Source: Neocallimastix lanati (nom. inval.)
Lineage: Eukaryota; Neocallimastigomycota; Neocallimastigomycetes; Neocallimastigales; Neocallimastigaceae
DNA: 62,000 nucleotides
Assembly: GCA_016946835.1 (NCBI GenBank)
Contig: JACVTC010000006.1
Location: 1,955,001 to 2,017,000 of the forward strand
Reading direction: 5' to 3'
How positions within the stretch are numbered: the stretch's first letter is position 1; each line of letters starts with the position of its first letter. This document shows positions 1-10,909 of the stretch, one piece after another. The translations under genes and the position numbers were made by a program. The notes beneath the pieces are model-generated. The model ran no database searches. It was given only the letters and a program-made list of their open reading frames with translations, and was not told the origin of the DNA.

Positions 1-1
1 A

Positions 2-122
2 ATGCTTTAATTTTTTAATTTTTTGTTCTTGTTATATTGTATCTTTTTTTTTTTTCTTTTTAGATTTGTTTCGTTTTGATGCTTTAATTTTTGTTTTTGT
101 TATATTTTATCTTTTTTTTTTT
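2..122. repeat. T-rich imperfect tandem duplication at window edge
   Basis: A block starting ATGCTTTAATTTTT and ending in a T run after TTATATTNTATC occurs twice (about 3-60 and 79-122). It lies directly downstream of the antiporter stop codon, so it is 3' flank. No gene is supported here. Confidence 0.5.
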
Positions 123-2692
123 CTATTCATCATCCTTTACAAGTTTTTGTTCACTATCTTTTTCTTGATATTTCTTATTAATCTCCTCAATATCAATATT
201 AACATCATTTCCTTGAACTGGAGTTATATTTGCTACTTTTTCACTTTCTTCTACATTATCTGCAGCTTCATTTTCATCCTTCTTTTTAAGTATGGCATTA
301 CTATCCAAATTTGTAATAGGTCCAGAAATAACATTACCATCAATTGGCATATTCTTTGGCCATGCAACATCATTATCCTTTTTATGGAAACTACGAGTAG
401 TATATGTTAAAGTCATATGCGCTATTGGCACTGTAATACCATGAAGGATAATTGATAAGAATACAATAAACATTATTGAATAATAATACATATTAAAAAG
501 ATCATTTTCTTTTTTTTCATCTCCTACATGTTCAAAAGGTTCAATTCCAAGTCTTTGAATAGCTAATGAAGTATACCACATGGCACCAACACCAACTGGA
601 CCAAACCAACCAACATATATACTCTCTTTAAAGAAACGAATTGGTGTAATCCAATTTCTAAAAACTAATACAGCTGGTAAACGTCTAAATACAAAAATTA
701 ATGCTGTGACTAGGAAAAGTCTCCATAAAGACAAATATCCATTATTAAAGGCTTCCCATTTAATTGATGAACCAAAGAAAATAAAGAATGCCCAATTCAT
801 TAACATATCTAAAACTTCTTGGGCATGTGTATTTTCAGATTCCTTGTTAAAAAAGTCATCCTTAATTTATTTATTTTATTATATTTTATTATATTATAAA
901 CAATTAATTAAATATTATTATGATTCATATTTTTATAATTTATTATAATAAATAAATCATTAAAGAATATATATTTACCCATGTAATAACAACACCTGCA
1001 CAACATACCGCGATATAGTTTGAAATTGTAAAAAAATCACATATTGCACCAGTACATATCTTTCATCATCGTATATATATATTTAATATATTAATATCTT
1101 TTAATTTAATATTAAATTTTATTTATATTTATATTATATTTATAAATATATTTATATATATTTGCTTACAGCTAAACAAACAAGAAATGCCATAAAACTT
1201 GGCTTATCCATTAATTTCTTTTTTAAACAAAGTTTAAATACATACTTTGCGCAATATCCAATTGCACAACCAACAATCACAGCTAAAATAACGGAATAAC
1301 AAATAACTTCACCAAGCCATTGAAGTATATTTAAAAAAGGTGATTTATCACCTTGAGTATGGAATAAAAAGGCTAAAAGAAAAAGTGGATAAGCAACACC
1401 TATTGATAAATAATTAAAAAAAAAAAAAAAAAAAAAAAAAAGTGTATATATATATATATATATTTTAATTTTCGTTAGTAATAGTATGCTATTTAATTTT
1501 AAGACTGTATATTATTATTTTTTATATTAAAATTATTAATTTATAATAATAATATTTAATACTATTGAATGTTAATATTATTTTAAAATCTATTAAAATT
1601 TTCAATCTTACCATCATTTCCAGCACTAAAATTATAAAATATACAAAGTATATAATTATTATTATTTACACACATATATTTTATATTATTATTATTTAAT
1701 TATATTACCTTTCGGCTGATAAAACATATCTAATATTAATTGGAATATGTAATGTAGCAAAACGACCACTAACAATTGAATTAGCTAATACCTTTTATAT
1801 ATATTTTATTTGATAATTTAATAATTACTTTTATCATTAATAATGTTATAAGTTGTTGCTGTTTTTTTAATAAATTAAAATAAAAAATAAATAAATAACA
1901 ATCAAATAAAATAAAAGAAAAAAGAAAAAATAAATAATAATAATATCATAATTTCTATTATTTTTACTGGATCAGTTGGAGTTGTACATGAAGAAAGAAT
2001 AAAAGCAGGCCACTTTTATATATTGCAGATTTAATATTTTATAAGTTAATAATAATTATTATATCATAATTAATAATTAATATATTATGATATAATTATT
2101 ATTATACAAATGACAAATTATAAATTAATAATTAATATATTTATAATTAGTCATTTGTATTTTAAGTAAAATTAAAAATATTTACAAAATCAATATTAAG
2201 ACCGAATTTAAAAATTAAACCAGTAACAATCCACATATATATAGATACTGGTCCCCATAACGTTGCTAATCCCTTCCAATGGTGTTTAAAGAAATTTTTT
2301 GGTGTCTGGATAACAGCACATATAATTTGAATAAGAATAATAGCCTTTTTTTTTTTTTTTTTTTTTTTTTGTCAATAGTTTGTTAATTCAATGGCCATGT
2401 ATTTATTAAAAATATATTATTATAATATTTTAAATTAAAATTATATAATTACTTGAGAAATTTCAAATGTTAAATGATGAATTTCATCTGTCCAAGATAA
2501 TGGATCAATCCATCCTAATACTTTTGGTCCTAATAATATACCAACTAATGTTGCTACTAAAGGCTCAGATAAGAAAAGTCGTTCTTTTACAAAATATGAA
2601 ACATAGCTGAATAAAATAACAAAGGCTGTAAGTAAAAATAATACCACAGTTACTGAATTCTCGGGAAAATCGATTTTTATAACCGATGTCAT
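123..2692 (-). CDS. Fungal-type Na+/H+ antiporter (Sod2/Nha1 family), 8 exons, 529 aa
   Basis: Plasma-membrane cation/proton antiporter of the yeast Sod2/Nha1 type, which exports Na+ (and in some members K+) in exchange for H+. Exons: 2692-2453, 2344-2186, 2012-1968, 1791-1709, 1625-1612, 1399-1170, 1059-979, 860-123. All introns are GT-AG and all phases close. Residues 24-55 hold the LSEPLVATLVGILLGPK segment typical of the N-terminus. TPTDP lies at 144-148, VLANSI follows it, SAGNDG at 176-181 carries the ND pair, and a WDDFF motif at 284-288 carries the paired Asp residues that are functionally important in Sod2/Nha1. GWFGPVGVGAMWY lies at 368-380. The membrane part ends near residue 440, followed by a short charged tail. 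The length is close to S. pombe Sod2 and much shorter than budding-yeast Nha1, so the long regulatory tail is absent. Exon 5 is only 14 nt. The nearest gene upstream is divergent NOT4, about 4 kb away. Confidence 0.93.
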
Positions 2693-3159
2693 CTTTTTTT
2701 CTTATATTATTCTTTATTAATTTTTTATATTAATAATTTATTTGAATGATTTCTTTAAAGAAACCTAATAAATAATATATATATATACAACATGTTAAAT
2801 ATTAATAATTGAAATTCTACGTTATTTAATTTCTTTTACTCTTTTTTATTTATTATACTATTTTTATCACAAGATTATTGTTTATAATAATAATAATAAA
2901 TAATTGTTAATAATATATTTAATGATATAATATTTTAAAAAATTTCTGAAAATTAGTAAAATAAAATTTCTAATGACCAATTATTATAACAATTATTAAC
3001 ATATATAATAAAAATATTTTCCCTAATTGTTTTTTTTTTTTTTTTTTCTTTTCTGTAACTTTTAAAATAGTTTACTCATTCAATAAAATATTAAATAGAA
3101 ATATTACTAATATATATATTATGATGAATAATACATATTTATTTTTTATTAATTATTAA

Positions 3160-3270
3160 CTAACGATTCTTATACTTTTTTAATAATTTAAAATTATGTA
3201 CATATTATATAAAAACTAATGATTCTTATGTTTTTTTAATAATATATAATTATGTATATATTATATAAAA
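3160..3270. repeat. Two-unit tandem duplication (about 56 bp)
   Basis: Two adjacent units start ACTAACGATTCTTAT (about 3160) and ACTAATGATTCTTAT (about 3215) and both end ATTATATAAAA, with scattered substitutions between them. Confidence 0.7.
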
Positions 3271-3772
3271 TATTATGTTCCTTTCTATAAAACTTCGTTA
3301 TTATATATTAAATATTGAATTTATTCATATATATATATAGAAATCATATATTGCCTACTACAAATTTATATATATATCAAGATAATATTTTTTTTTAATT
3401 GATGTTTTAAATATTTACATTACCTATTTAAATATATATAAAAATTAATTTTTTTCTATATATTTGATATTATATTATTTATAAAAAATATAATAATGAA
3501 TTATCTTTCAAATGCTTTATAAAAAGTATAAATTCATAAAAAAAAAAAAAAAATGTTGTAATAGTAATATAAATTAAATTTGAAAGTTATTTTAGAATTA
3601 CTTTGCTTATATAAAATACTAAAATATAAATAAATATATGTTTTAATAAGCTTTACTTTATTATCTTTTTATTAATATAATAATAATAATAATTAAATAT
3701 TAAAAAAAAAATAAATAAAAGAGAAAAAGAAATACAAAACTAAAATAAAAAATAATTAAATTATTCTTATTA

Positions 3773-3809
<37 letters not shown>

Positions 3810-4484
3810 TACGAAATATTAAAAAAAAAAAAAAAAAAAAAACTATAATAATAAAATAAAAAATTAAAAAGAATAAATACAAAACTAAATAAAAAATAAT
3901 GAAAAATATATTTTATATTTCTTTATATTATTTCATGAATAAAAATAAATTTAAAATATAAAAATATATAAAATAAAAAAAAAGTGTTCATATTTGAAAA
4001 TTAATGAAGTTATTTAATAAATTTGTTAATATATAAACATATCTGTTAAATCATTCTATAAATATAATCTATGTATAAATAATAATAAGCTTTTAATTAG
4101 CTTAGTAAAAATATATAAAAATATATAAATTAAAATTTGAATAGTACAATATATATTTATACAAAACTAAAAAAAGAAAAAATAAAAAAAAAAATTAAAA
4201 TTAAAAAAAAAAAATTAAAATTAAAAAAAAAAAAAAATTAAAATTAAAATTAAAAAAAAAAAAAAAAATTTAATTATTAAATAATTAATTAATAAAAAAT
4301 AATAATAATAATAAAGTCATTAATAGTAAATAATGGAAAAAGTTAAAAATAATTTATATGTATGTGTATTTGAATTATCAAAAAGTATATTTATATGTAT
4401 TTTTTTATTTTGAAAAAATTAAGCATTTATCTTGTTAGATACTTCATAATATTAATCTAAAAATATTAAAATATTAAAATAAAA

Positions 4485-4516
<32 letters not shown>

Positions 4517-5318
4517 ATATATCAATAAATTTAAATACATAAAATATATTCACAATAAAATTGGATACTTCAAATTGAAAATTTAATCATAAATTGTTAA
4601 TATTATGGGACGGGTTGAAAGTCACTTTATTCATTTTATTCTAATTACATTAAAACATTTTTAAAAACTTTAAACATAATTTTTTTGTATAAAGTATATC
4701 ATATTTTTTTTATAAATCATTATTTAAATAAATATAGAATTTATTTATTATTTCATTATTTATTATAATTTATTATTTTTGATAATTGATAATTGATTAT
4801 TGATTATTAATATAAATTCATTATTATGGGTATCATTTATCTATTTATTTATTTATTTATTATTATTTATTTATTTATTTATTTATTTATTAGTAGAATG
4901 AAATAATATATATTAAGAAAAAATTATAACAAATTATATAAAAGAATATTTTTAAAATTCATTGAAATAATTAATATATAATAATAATGATATAATAATT
5001 ATAAATAGTCTTATTTTTATGAAAATTAATAAATAGAAAATAATTAATAATTATATTAATAATTATAAAAATTAAACGCTTTTCGCAAATCCAAACAGAA
5101 ATATTAAATATTAAATAATAAATGTTAAATATTTAATAGCAATAAATAATAAATTATATATAAAAATCATAAATAATATTATTAATTATATTAATGATTG
5201 AAAAAGTAATACTTCACAATTCATACTTAAATAATAAATATTAAATAATAAATTTTAAATATTAATTAATAATTATATATAAAGTTTATTATTTAATATT
5301 TAGTATAATGAATAATTA

Positions 5319-5443
5319 ATAAAGAAGAACAATTTTTTTTTTTTTTTTTATAGACTGAAGACTTTGGTCTTCCCCATATAGTAATATGGGTGTATGATTA
5401 ACTGCCATACCAGTACGGCGTCGACGCTCATAAAGAAGAACAA
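5319..5443 (-). mobile_element. Short poly-A retroposon (about 80 bp body) with 14-bp target-site duplication
   Basis: ATAAAGAAGAACAA occurs at 5319-5332 and again at 5430-5443. Between them lie 17 T (5333-5349) and a GC-richer body to 5429, so read on the minus strand this is a body followed by a poly-A tail, flanked by a perfect 14-bp duplication. That is the signature of target-primed reverse transcription. The body forms four consecutive inverted repeats on the minus strand: palindrome GCGTCGACGC; GCCGTA-CTGG-TATGGC; CCCATAT-TACT-ATATGGG; GAAGAC-CAAA-GTCTTC. Its 5' end matches 20 of 24 bases of the LINE copy B ORF near 37464, and its 3' end (AGTCTATAAAA) resembles the LINE ends (AAGTCTAAAA, CTGTCTAAAA). 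It could be a LINE-mobilised SINE or a very short, internally deleted LINE copy. Confidence 0.82.
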
Positions 5444-6858
5444 ATAATAATGAATAATAAATATTAAATAATGTAAATTGGATAATTGGATAAATAATAA
5501 ATAATTGAATAATAAATAATAAATAATAAATAATAAATAATAAAAAATAAAAAATAATAAATAGTAAATAATGAATAAATTATAAATAATAATAATTATA
5601 TTAATAATCGAAAAAATTAAATACTTAACAATTCATACTTAAATAATAAATATTAATAATAAATCTTAAATATATAATTATTAAATATAATGAATAACAA
5701 TAATAAATAATAAATAATAAATAGTAAATAATGAATAACAATAATAAATAATAAATAATAAAATAATAAATAAATAATAATAAATATAAATTATTAATTA
5801 TTAAATATTAAAATTTAAATACTAATTATTATATATAATGAATAATAATAATGAATAATAAATAATGAATAAATAATGAATAATAAATAATAAATAATAA
5901 ATAATAAATAATATTACATTAGATTATAATATTAAAAAGGTATATTATAATGTATACGTTTTCATTGTATTTAATTACGTATAAAAATTTTTCTGAACCT
6001 ATTATATTTAAAAAAAAATTTAAAATCAATGTACTACAGTTTTAATATATTTTTTTTTTGCATATGTAAAATTTAATATAATATAAACTTTAAATATAAT
6101 AATGAATTAATATATATTTTAATATATGCAAAGTAATACTGAAACCATTTATTCAATTTAGTTTAATTAAATCAATATATCGACTTTTTTTTTTTCAATA
6201 TATTAAAAAACATTTTCAAATATTTTATTTCTTTTTTTTCTATCTATAATTTAATTTATATCAAAGTCAACTTTAAAGGTTTTTATAGTATTTATTTTGT
6301 TTTATTTATTTTATTTTATATAAATAAAATTTTAAGAAATATTTAAATAAATAATATAGTAAAAAAGAACGAGTAAAGTAAAAAAAAAAATAAATAAATA
6401 TTAAAATATTAGACCTTTAAACTTATAAATCTAGAATAAAAACATAAAATAGTTTAATTAAACTAAGTCTTCTTTTTAAATTTTAAAATTGAAATCAAAT
6501 CGTAGAATAAATAATAAATAAAAAAAAAAAAAGAATTAAAGGATTATTAAAATTTTGAAAGAAAAGTAAGTAAATTTTATTATTTTTTTTAAAAAAAAGA
6601 AAAATCGAAAATATTGATAAATATTCAAATTTAAATCAATTTTAAATATATTAAGAATAAAATCAAATCATAAAAATTTATTTTATATTATTATTTTAAA
6701 TTTCATGTAATAATTAAATAATAAAAAATTTAGTTAAAGGGTTTAATGTTCCCGACTTTTATTATTTTTAATTTAAATAATCTTATTTACAATATATAAA
6801 AATAGTATTTGATTAATTATTTTATACTTTATAATAATTTACAATAATAGAATTAAAA

Positions 6859-9800
6859 ATGTCATCATATTCATCCTCAGACGAAGAAGATAATTTAGAA
6901 TGTCCATTATGTATGGAAGAAATTGATTTAGCTGATAAATATTTTAAACCTTGTGTTTGTGGTTATCAAGTAAGTTAAAAATATTGTTTTAATATATTTA
7001 AATTCTTAAAAATTAAAAATGTAAATAAAATAATATAGGTTTGTCGTTTTTGTTGGCATCATATTAAAGAAGATTTAAATGGGTTATGTCCGGCTTGCAG
7101 AAGAGAATATACAGAAGAGATGGTACAATTTAAACCAGTATCACCAGAAGAGTAAGAATAAATATATAAAATTTTAATAATGTATATAAGAAAATTAATA
7201 TTTTTAATTTAAAAATTAATAAAGAATGGCCCAATTAAAAGCAAAAAGAAAGGCTAAGATACGTGAAAAGAAAGAACATGAGAATAATGCAAAAAAGCAT
7301 TATGCTAATGTTAGAGTTATTCAAAAAAATTTGGTATACGTAATTGGACTGCCGACATATGTTGCAAATGAAGAGGTATAAAATTTAAAAAATATTTATT
7401 TTTTTTTTAATTTTTATTCAAGTATAAATTAATAATTAATTTTAAAAATTAGACTATAAAACAATATGATTATTTTGGACAGTATGGAAAAATCACAAAA
7501 GTAGTAATTAATAAAAAGACACACTCACCACACCAATCTAGTGTTGGTATATACATTACATATTCGAAAAAAGAAGAAGCAGAAAAAGCAATTGAAGCCG
7601 TTGATAATTTAATATTTGATGGGCGTCAAGTGAAGTATGTTGAATAATGTTATTATAATAGTATAGTATATTATCTATTAATAAAAATTTAATTTATTAG
7701 AGCATCATATGGTACAACAAAGTATTGTACGTTTTATCTAAGAGGACAGACTTGCCAAAACCCGCAATGTATGTATTTACATGAGCCTGGAGAAGAAATC
7801 GAATCTAAAGAAGATCTTTTAAGGTAAATTTATACATATAATTTAATTTTTTTTTAAGAAAAATTTATATGTATGTACTTACGTAATAATATTTAAATAA
7901 ATAGTAAAACACAGATATTGACGTCACAATCATCTGAATCAAATGTTAAAGAAGTTAAACAACCTGTACCGCCAAAAGCTGTAATTTTTAAATTAATAAT
8001 AATTATTAAGTAAGAAAATTTTATATTAACTATTAATAATAATTAAAAAATATAGATAAGAACAACAATATATAGAGAAAAAGATGAGACTTCTGCATTA
8101 CCTGCATCAGCAAATTGGTATGAAAATTTTTAGTTAATTATATTTTTATTTTATTTTTTTTTTTTTTCGTTTATTTATTACAAATATTAATTTAAATTTA
8201 TTTTATTAAACTTAAATAAAATAAAATAATCAGGGGAAGTCGAAAACCAAAACTTGATGATGGAGAAAAGAAAGCTATCTCAATAAAAATCTCAGATTTA
8301 CTCACAAAATCAAATGAAAATTCAAAATTAACTAATATAAATCTTTCAAGATCAAAATCTGATACTCAATCATCATTGAAAATCAAAGCAGAGGATAAAA
8401 TAAAACCCATTTCATCAATTAAAAGTCATAGTGAAATAAATATAACGTCAAATAAAAGTGAATTAATGGTTGAAAATTCAAATAATCGTGATGAAGAATA
8501 TCCAGCCCTATCCTCTTTATTGAACAGAAAGAATAACCATTCAAAGGAAAGTCGTTCTTCATCTCATTCTTCATTAATAATGTCTCCACAATCTACTCAT
8601 TCTAGATTGAATTCAATAAATAAAAGTAAAGTAACAATTGAAAACCCCGAGAATATAAACAAACCTCCTGAGACTAATGCTACTATTAAAAATAATTTAA
8701 TTACTAATAATGATAATGAAAAAATAATTAATGAAGATTCTACTGAAAATATTTCTAAGACTAAATCGCCAATACCAACAAAAGAAGAAATAGAAGTAAA
8801 ATCTAAAGAAAAAAGTGAGATTGATAATGATATAAATGAAGCTTCAAAGAAGATGATTCTTGAAGAAATATCTAAGGTCTATTCATATGATCAATCATTA
8901 ACAAGTCCTAATGTATTATCTCCACCATCTACAAATTCTTCATCATCATTTAATTTGTTTGCGGAATTAAATAAAAATCAAAATGAAAATTCCAAGGATG
9001 GAAAAATTAAGACAAACTCACCACCTCCAGGGTTTGAAAATAAAATGGAGTCTATAACTTCAACCCCAAAAATCTCAAAATCCGAATTTAAAATAAATGA
9101 TCCTTTAACAAGATTAAATCAATCTATTGCAGATTTAAAAATATCTGATGATGAAGTTGTAAATGATAGTTCAAATCATATTAATGAATTGAAATATAAT
9201 GGACCATTTGATCCATTTAATGAAGTTTTATTAAACAATCAAATAAATGTTAATTCCATTATGAGCAACTATTCTAAACATTATCTTAATGGATTTGGTG
9301 GTTATACCGGAATGATGAGTAATGCATTTAATGGAATGAATCAAATGAATCCATTGATGAATGAATCGAATTTTGCACCATATCAAAACCAACTTAATCA
9401 AAAATATCTTGAACAATACTATCAAAATTTGAATCGTGAACAAATTCAAAATAATTTAAGAGCTATGTTGCCAAATGTAAATATTTCACCATATTCAAAT
9501 GAAAATGAAAATAATATATGGTCTAATCAAGCATCTCAAACTAATTTTAATGATTTATTTAATAATTATAATTCCATGGCTGCAACTATGAATGGAAATA
9601 ATATGCTTTTTAATAATTTTAATAACAATATAAATTTCATGAAGCAATTGCAAATGACCCAAATGTTGAATAATATGAAAAAAATGCAACAAATGGAAAA
9701 TAATTTATCCATGTCAAATAATATTGATATGAATAATTCACAAGATTTTAAATCTTTACCATTTAAAGACTCTGCAATTATGGCAGTAAAAATGAGTAAT

Positions 9801-10274
9801 AATAGCATTGATAATTCTAATCAAATGTCTAATAACATGAATACATTGAATTTATTTCAGAATTTAAATATGAAACCAAATAATGAAATATCAAATAATA
9901 TTGGATATTCTTTAAATCCAGTTAGTCCAATGAATACATTTGCTAATTTAAATCAGTTGAATAATGGGATAAATAGTATGACAAATTTAAATGGAATAAA
10001 TCCATTGAATAATAATATAAATAATGTTAATCAATTTCATAATATTCATCAACTAAATGATATTTCATCGATGAATATGAATTTGGCTTCAAATTCGTTA
10101 ACATCCCCAATTATTCCTAGTTTAGCTACAATGAATAATAAAAATTTCAATTCAATGAGTATGTCAAATAAAGAGGGTTTAGGGGGTTTAACAACTTCTG
10201 TTAATTCTATATATGAAGATGATCAAATGAAGTTTTTTCAGAAGCTCTCAGAAATTAATAAAAATGGTAAATAA
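6859..10274 (+). CDS. NOT4: CCR4-NOT E3 ubiquitin ligase subunit NOT4/CNOT4, 8 exons, 952 aa
   Basis: RING-type ubiquitin ligase that associates with the CCR4-NOT complex and acts in mRNA decay, stalled-ribosome and protein quality control. Exons: 6859-6969, 7039-7151, 7225-7375, 7453-7634, 7701-7823, 7905-7980, 8056-8117, 8234-10274. The RING is the C4C4 type diagnostic of NOT4: C15, C18, C32, C34, C39, C42, C54, C57. A basic linker follows (76-110), then an RRM (about 112-190, with LVYVIGL as RNP2 and SVGIYITYS as RNP1) and a C3H finger (C195, C204, C209, H213). The remaining 680 residues are in one large exon. They are Ser/Lys/Glu-rich at first, then strongly Asn/Met/Gln-rich (about 560-950) and probably disordered. 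The start ATG opens directly onto the RING. The nearest downstream gene is 635 bp away on the same strand. Confidence 0.96.
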
Positions 10275-10909
10275 TATTATATAATTTATTTAATGATATG
10301 GAAAATATAAGGAAAATATTTAGAATAATAGAAATATTATCACTACTTTAAAAAGTTTATATTTGATTAAATTAAAAAAAAAATAATAATAATCAATAGT
10401 GAATAGAAAATAGAAAATATTAATTATAATTATTAAATATAAATATTTGATAATAATAATTTTTCTTGAGAATTAACAAGAATATATATTATTTTTTAAT
10501 ATTATTATTATTATTATTTTAATTTAAATGAAATAAAATTTATTTCAATAAAATTATGAAGGAATTAAAAATTAGGAATAATTAAATATTTGTTTGATAA
10601 ATAAATAATAGCAGCATTGATTGATAATATCTGATAAATATTATTTTAATAGAAATGATAAAAATAAACAAAATTATATTTATATAAAAATCTACTAAAT
10701 TGATACAACTTTATAAATAATAGTAAATTATTATTATCATTATTATTATTATTATTATAATTGTCTTTTTATTATTATTATTTTTTTAATAATATTATAA
10801 TATTTTTATTTATATTATTATTAATTTATTATTATTATCATTATTAAATATTAATAATGTAAATTAAAATAAAATTTTGAAAATTAAAGTAGGGCAAGAA
10901 AATGAAAAA
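10275..10909. other. Intergenic spacer between NOT4 and the next plus-strand gene
   Basis: A/T-only low-complexity sequence with several TTATTATTA runs. It must contain the NOT4 3' end and the promoter of the following gene. Nothing specific is recognisable. Confidence 0.5.

Larger units (their letters stand above)
2693..6858. other. Intergenic region between divergent antiporter and NOT4
   Basis: No coding sequence is supported. The stretch is A/T homopolymers, TA runs and AATA-type repeats. A block containing ACAATTCATACTTAAATAAT occurs near 5216 and again near 5629, with a weaker related stretch near 5095, so the segment around the small retroposon at 5319-5443 is itself an old local duplication. 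Promoters of both flanking genes must lie here, but I cannot pick out a specific site. Confidence 0.6.

Noticed and set aside
580-948. Plus-strand ORFs opposite the antiporter and other antisense ORFs (for example 11387-11875, 19354-19677, 33538-33831, 34077-34436)
   Set aside because: They are mirror frames of supported coding sequence with A/T-driven Phe/Ile/Leu bias.
5351-5429. Hammerhead or other self-cleaving ribozyme in the small retroposon
   Set aside because: The stems are suggestive, but the hammerhead core (CTGATGA with a GAAA partner) is absent on both strands, and I recognise no twister or HDV-like core.
5351-5429. tRNA-derived SINE with Pol III A and B boxes
   Set aside because: There is no convincing B box (GGTTCGANNCC-like) in either short retroposon.
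10877-10909. Upstream extension of the 1034-aa protein to a TTG at 10877
   Set aside because: Eukaryotic initiation favours the in-frame ATG at 10910, and the extension has no distinct protein character.
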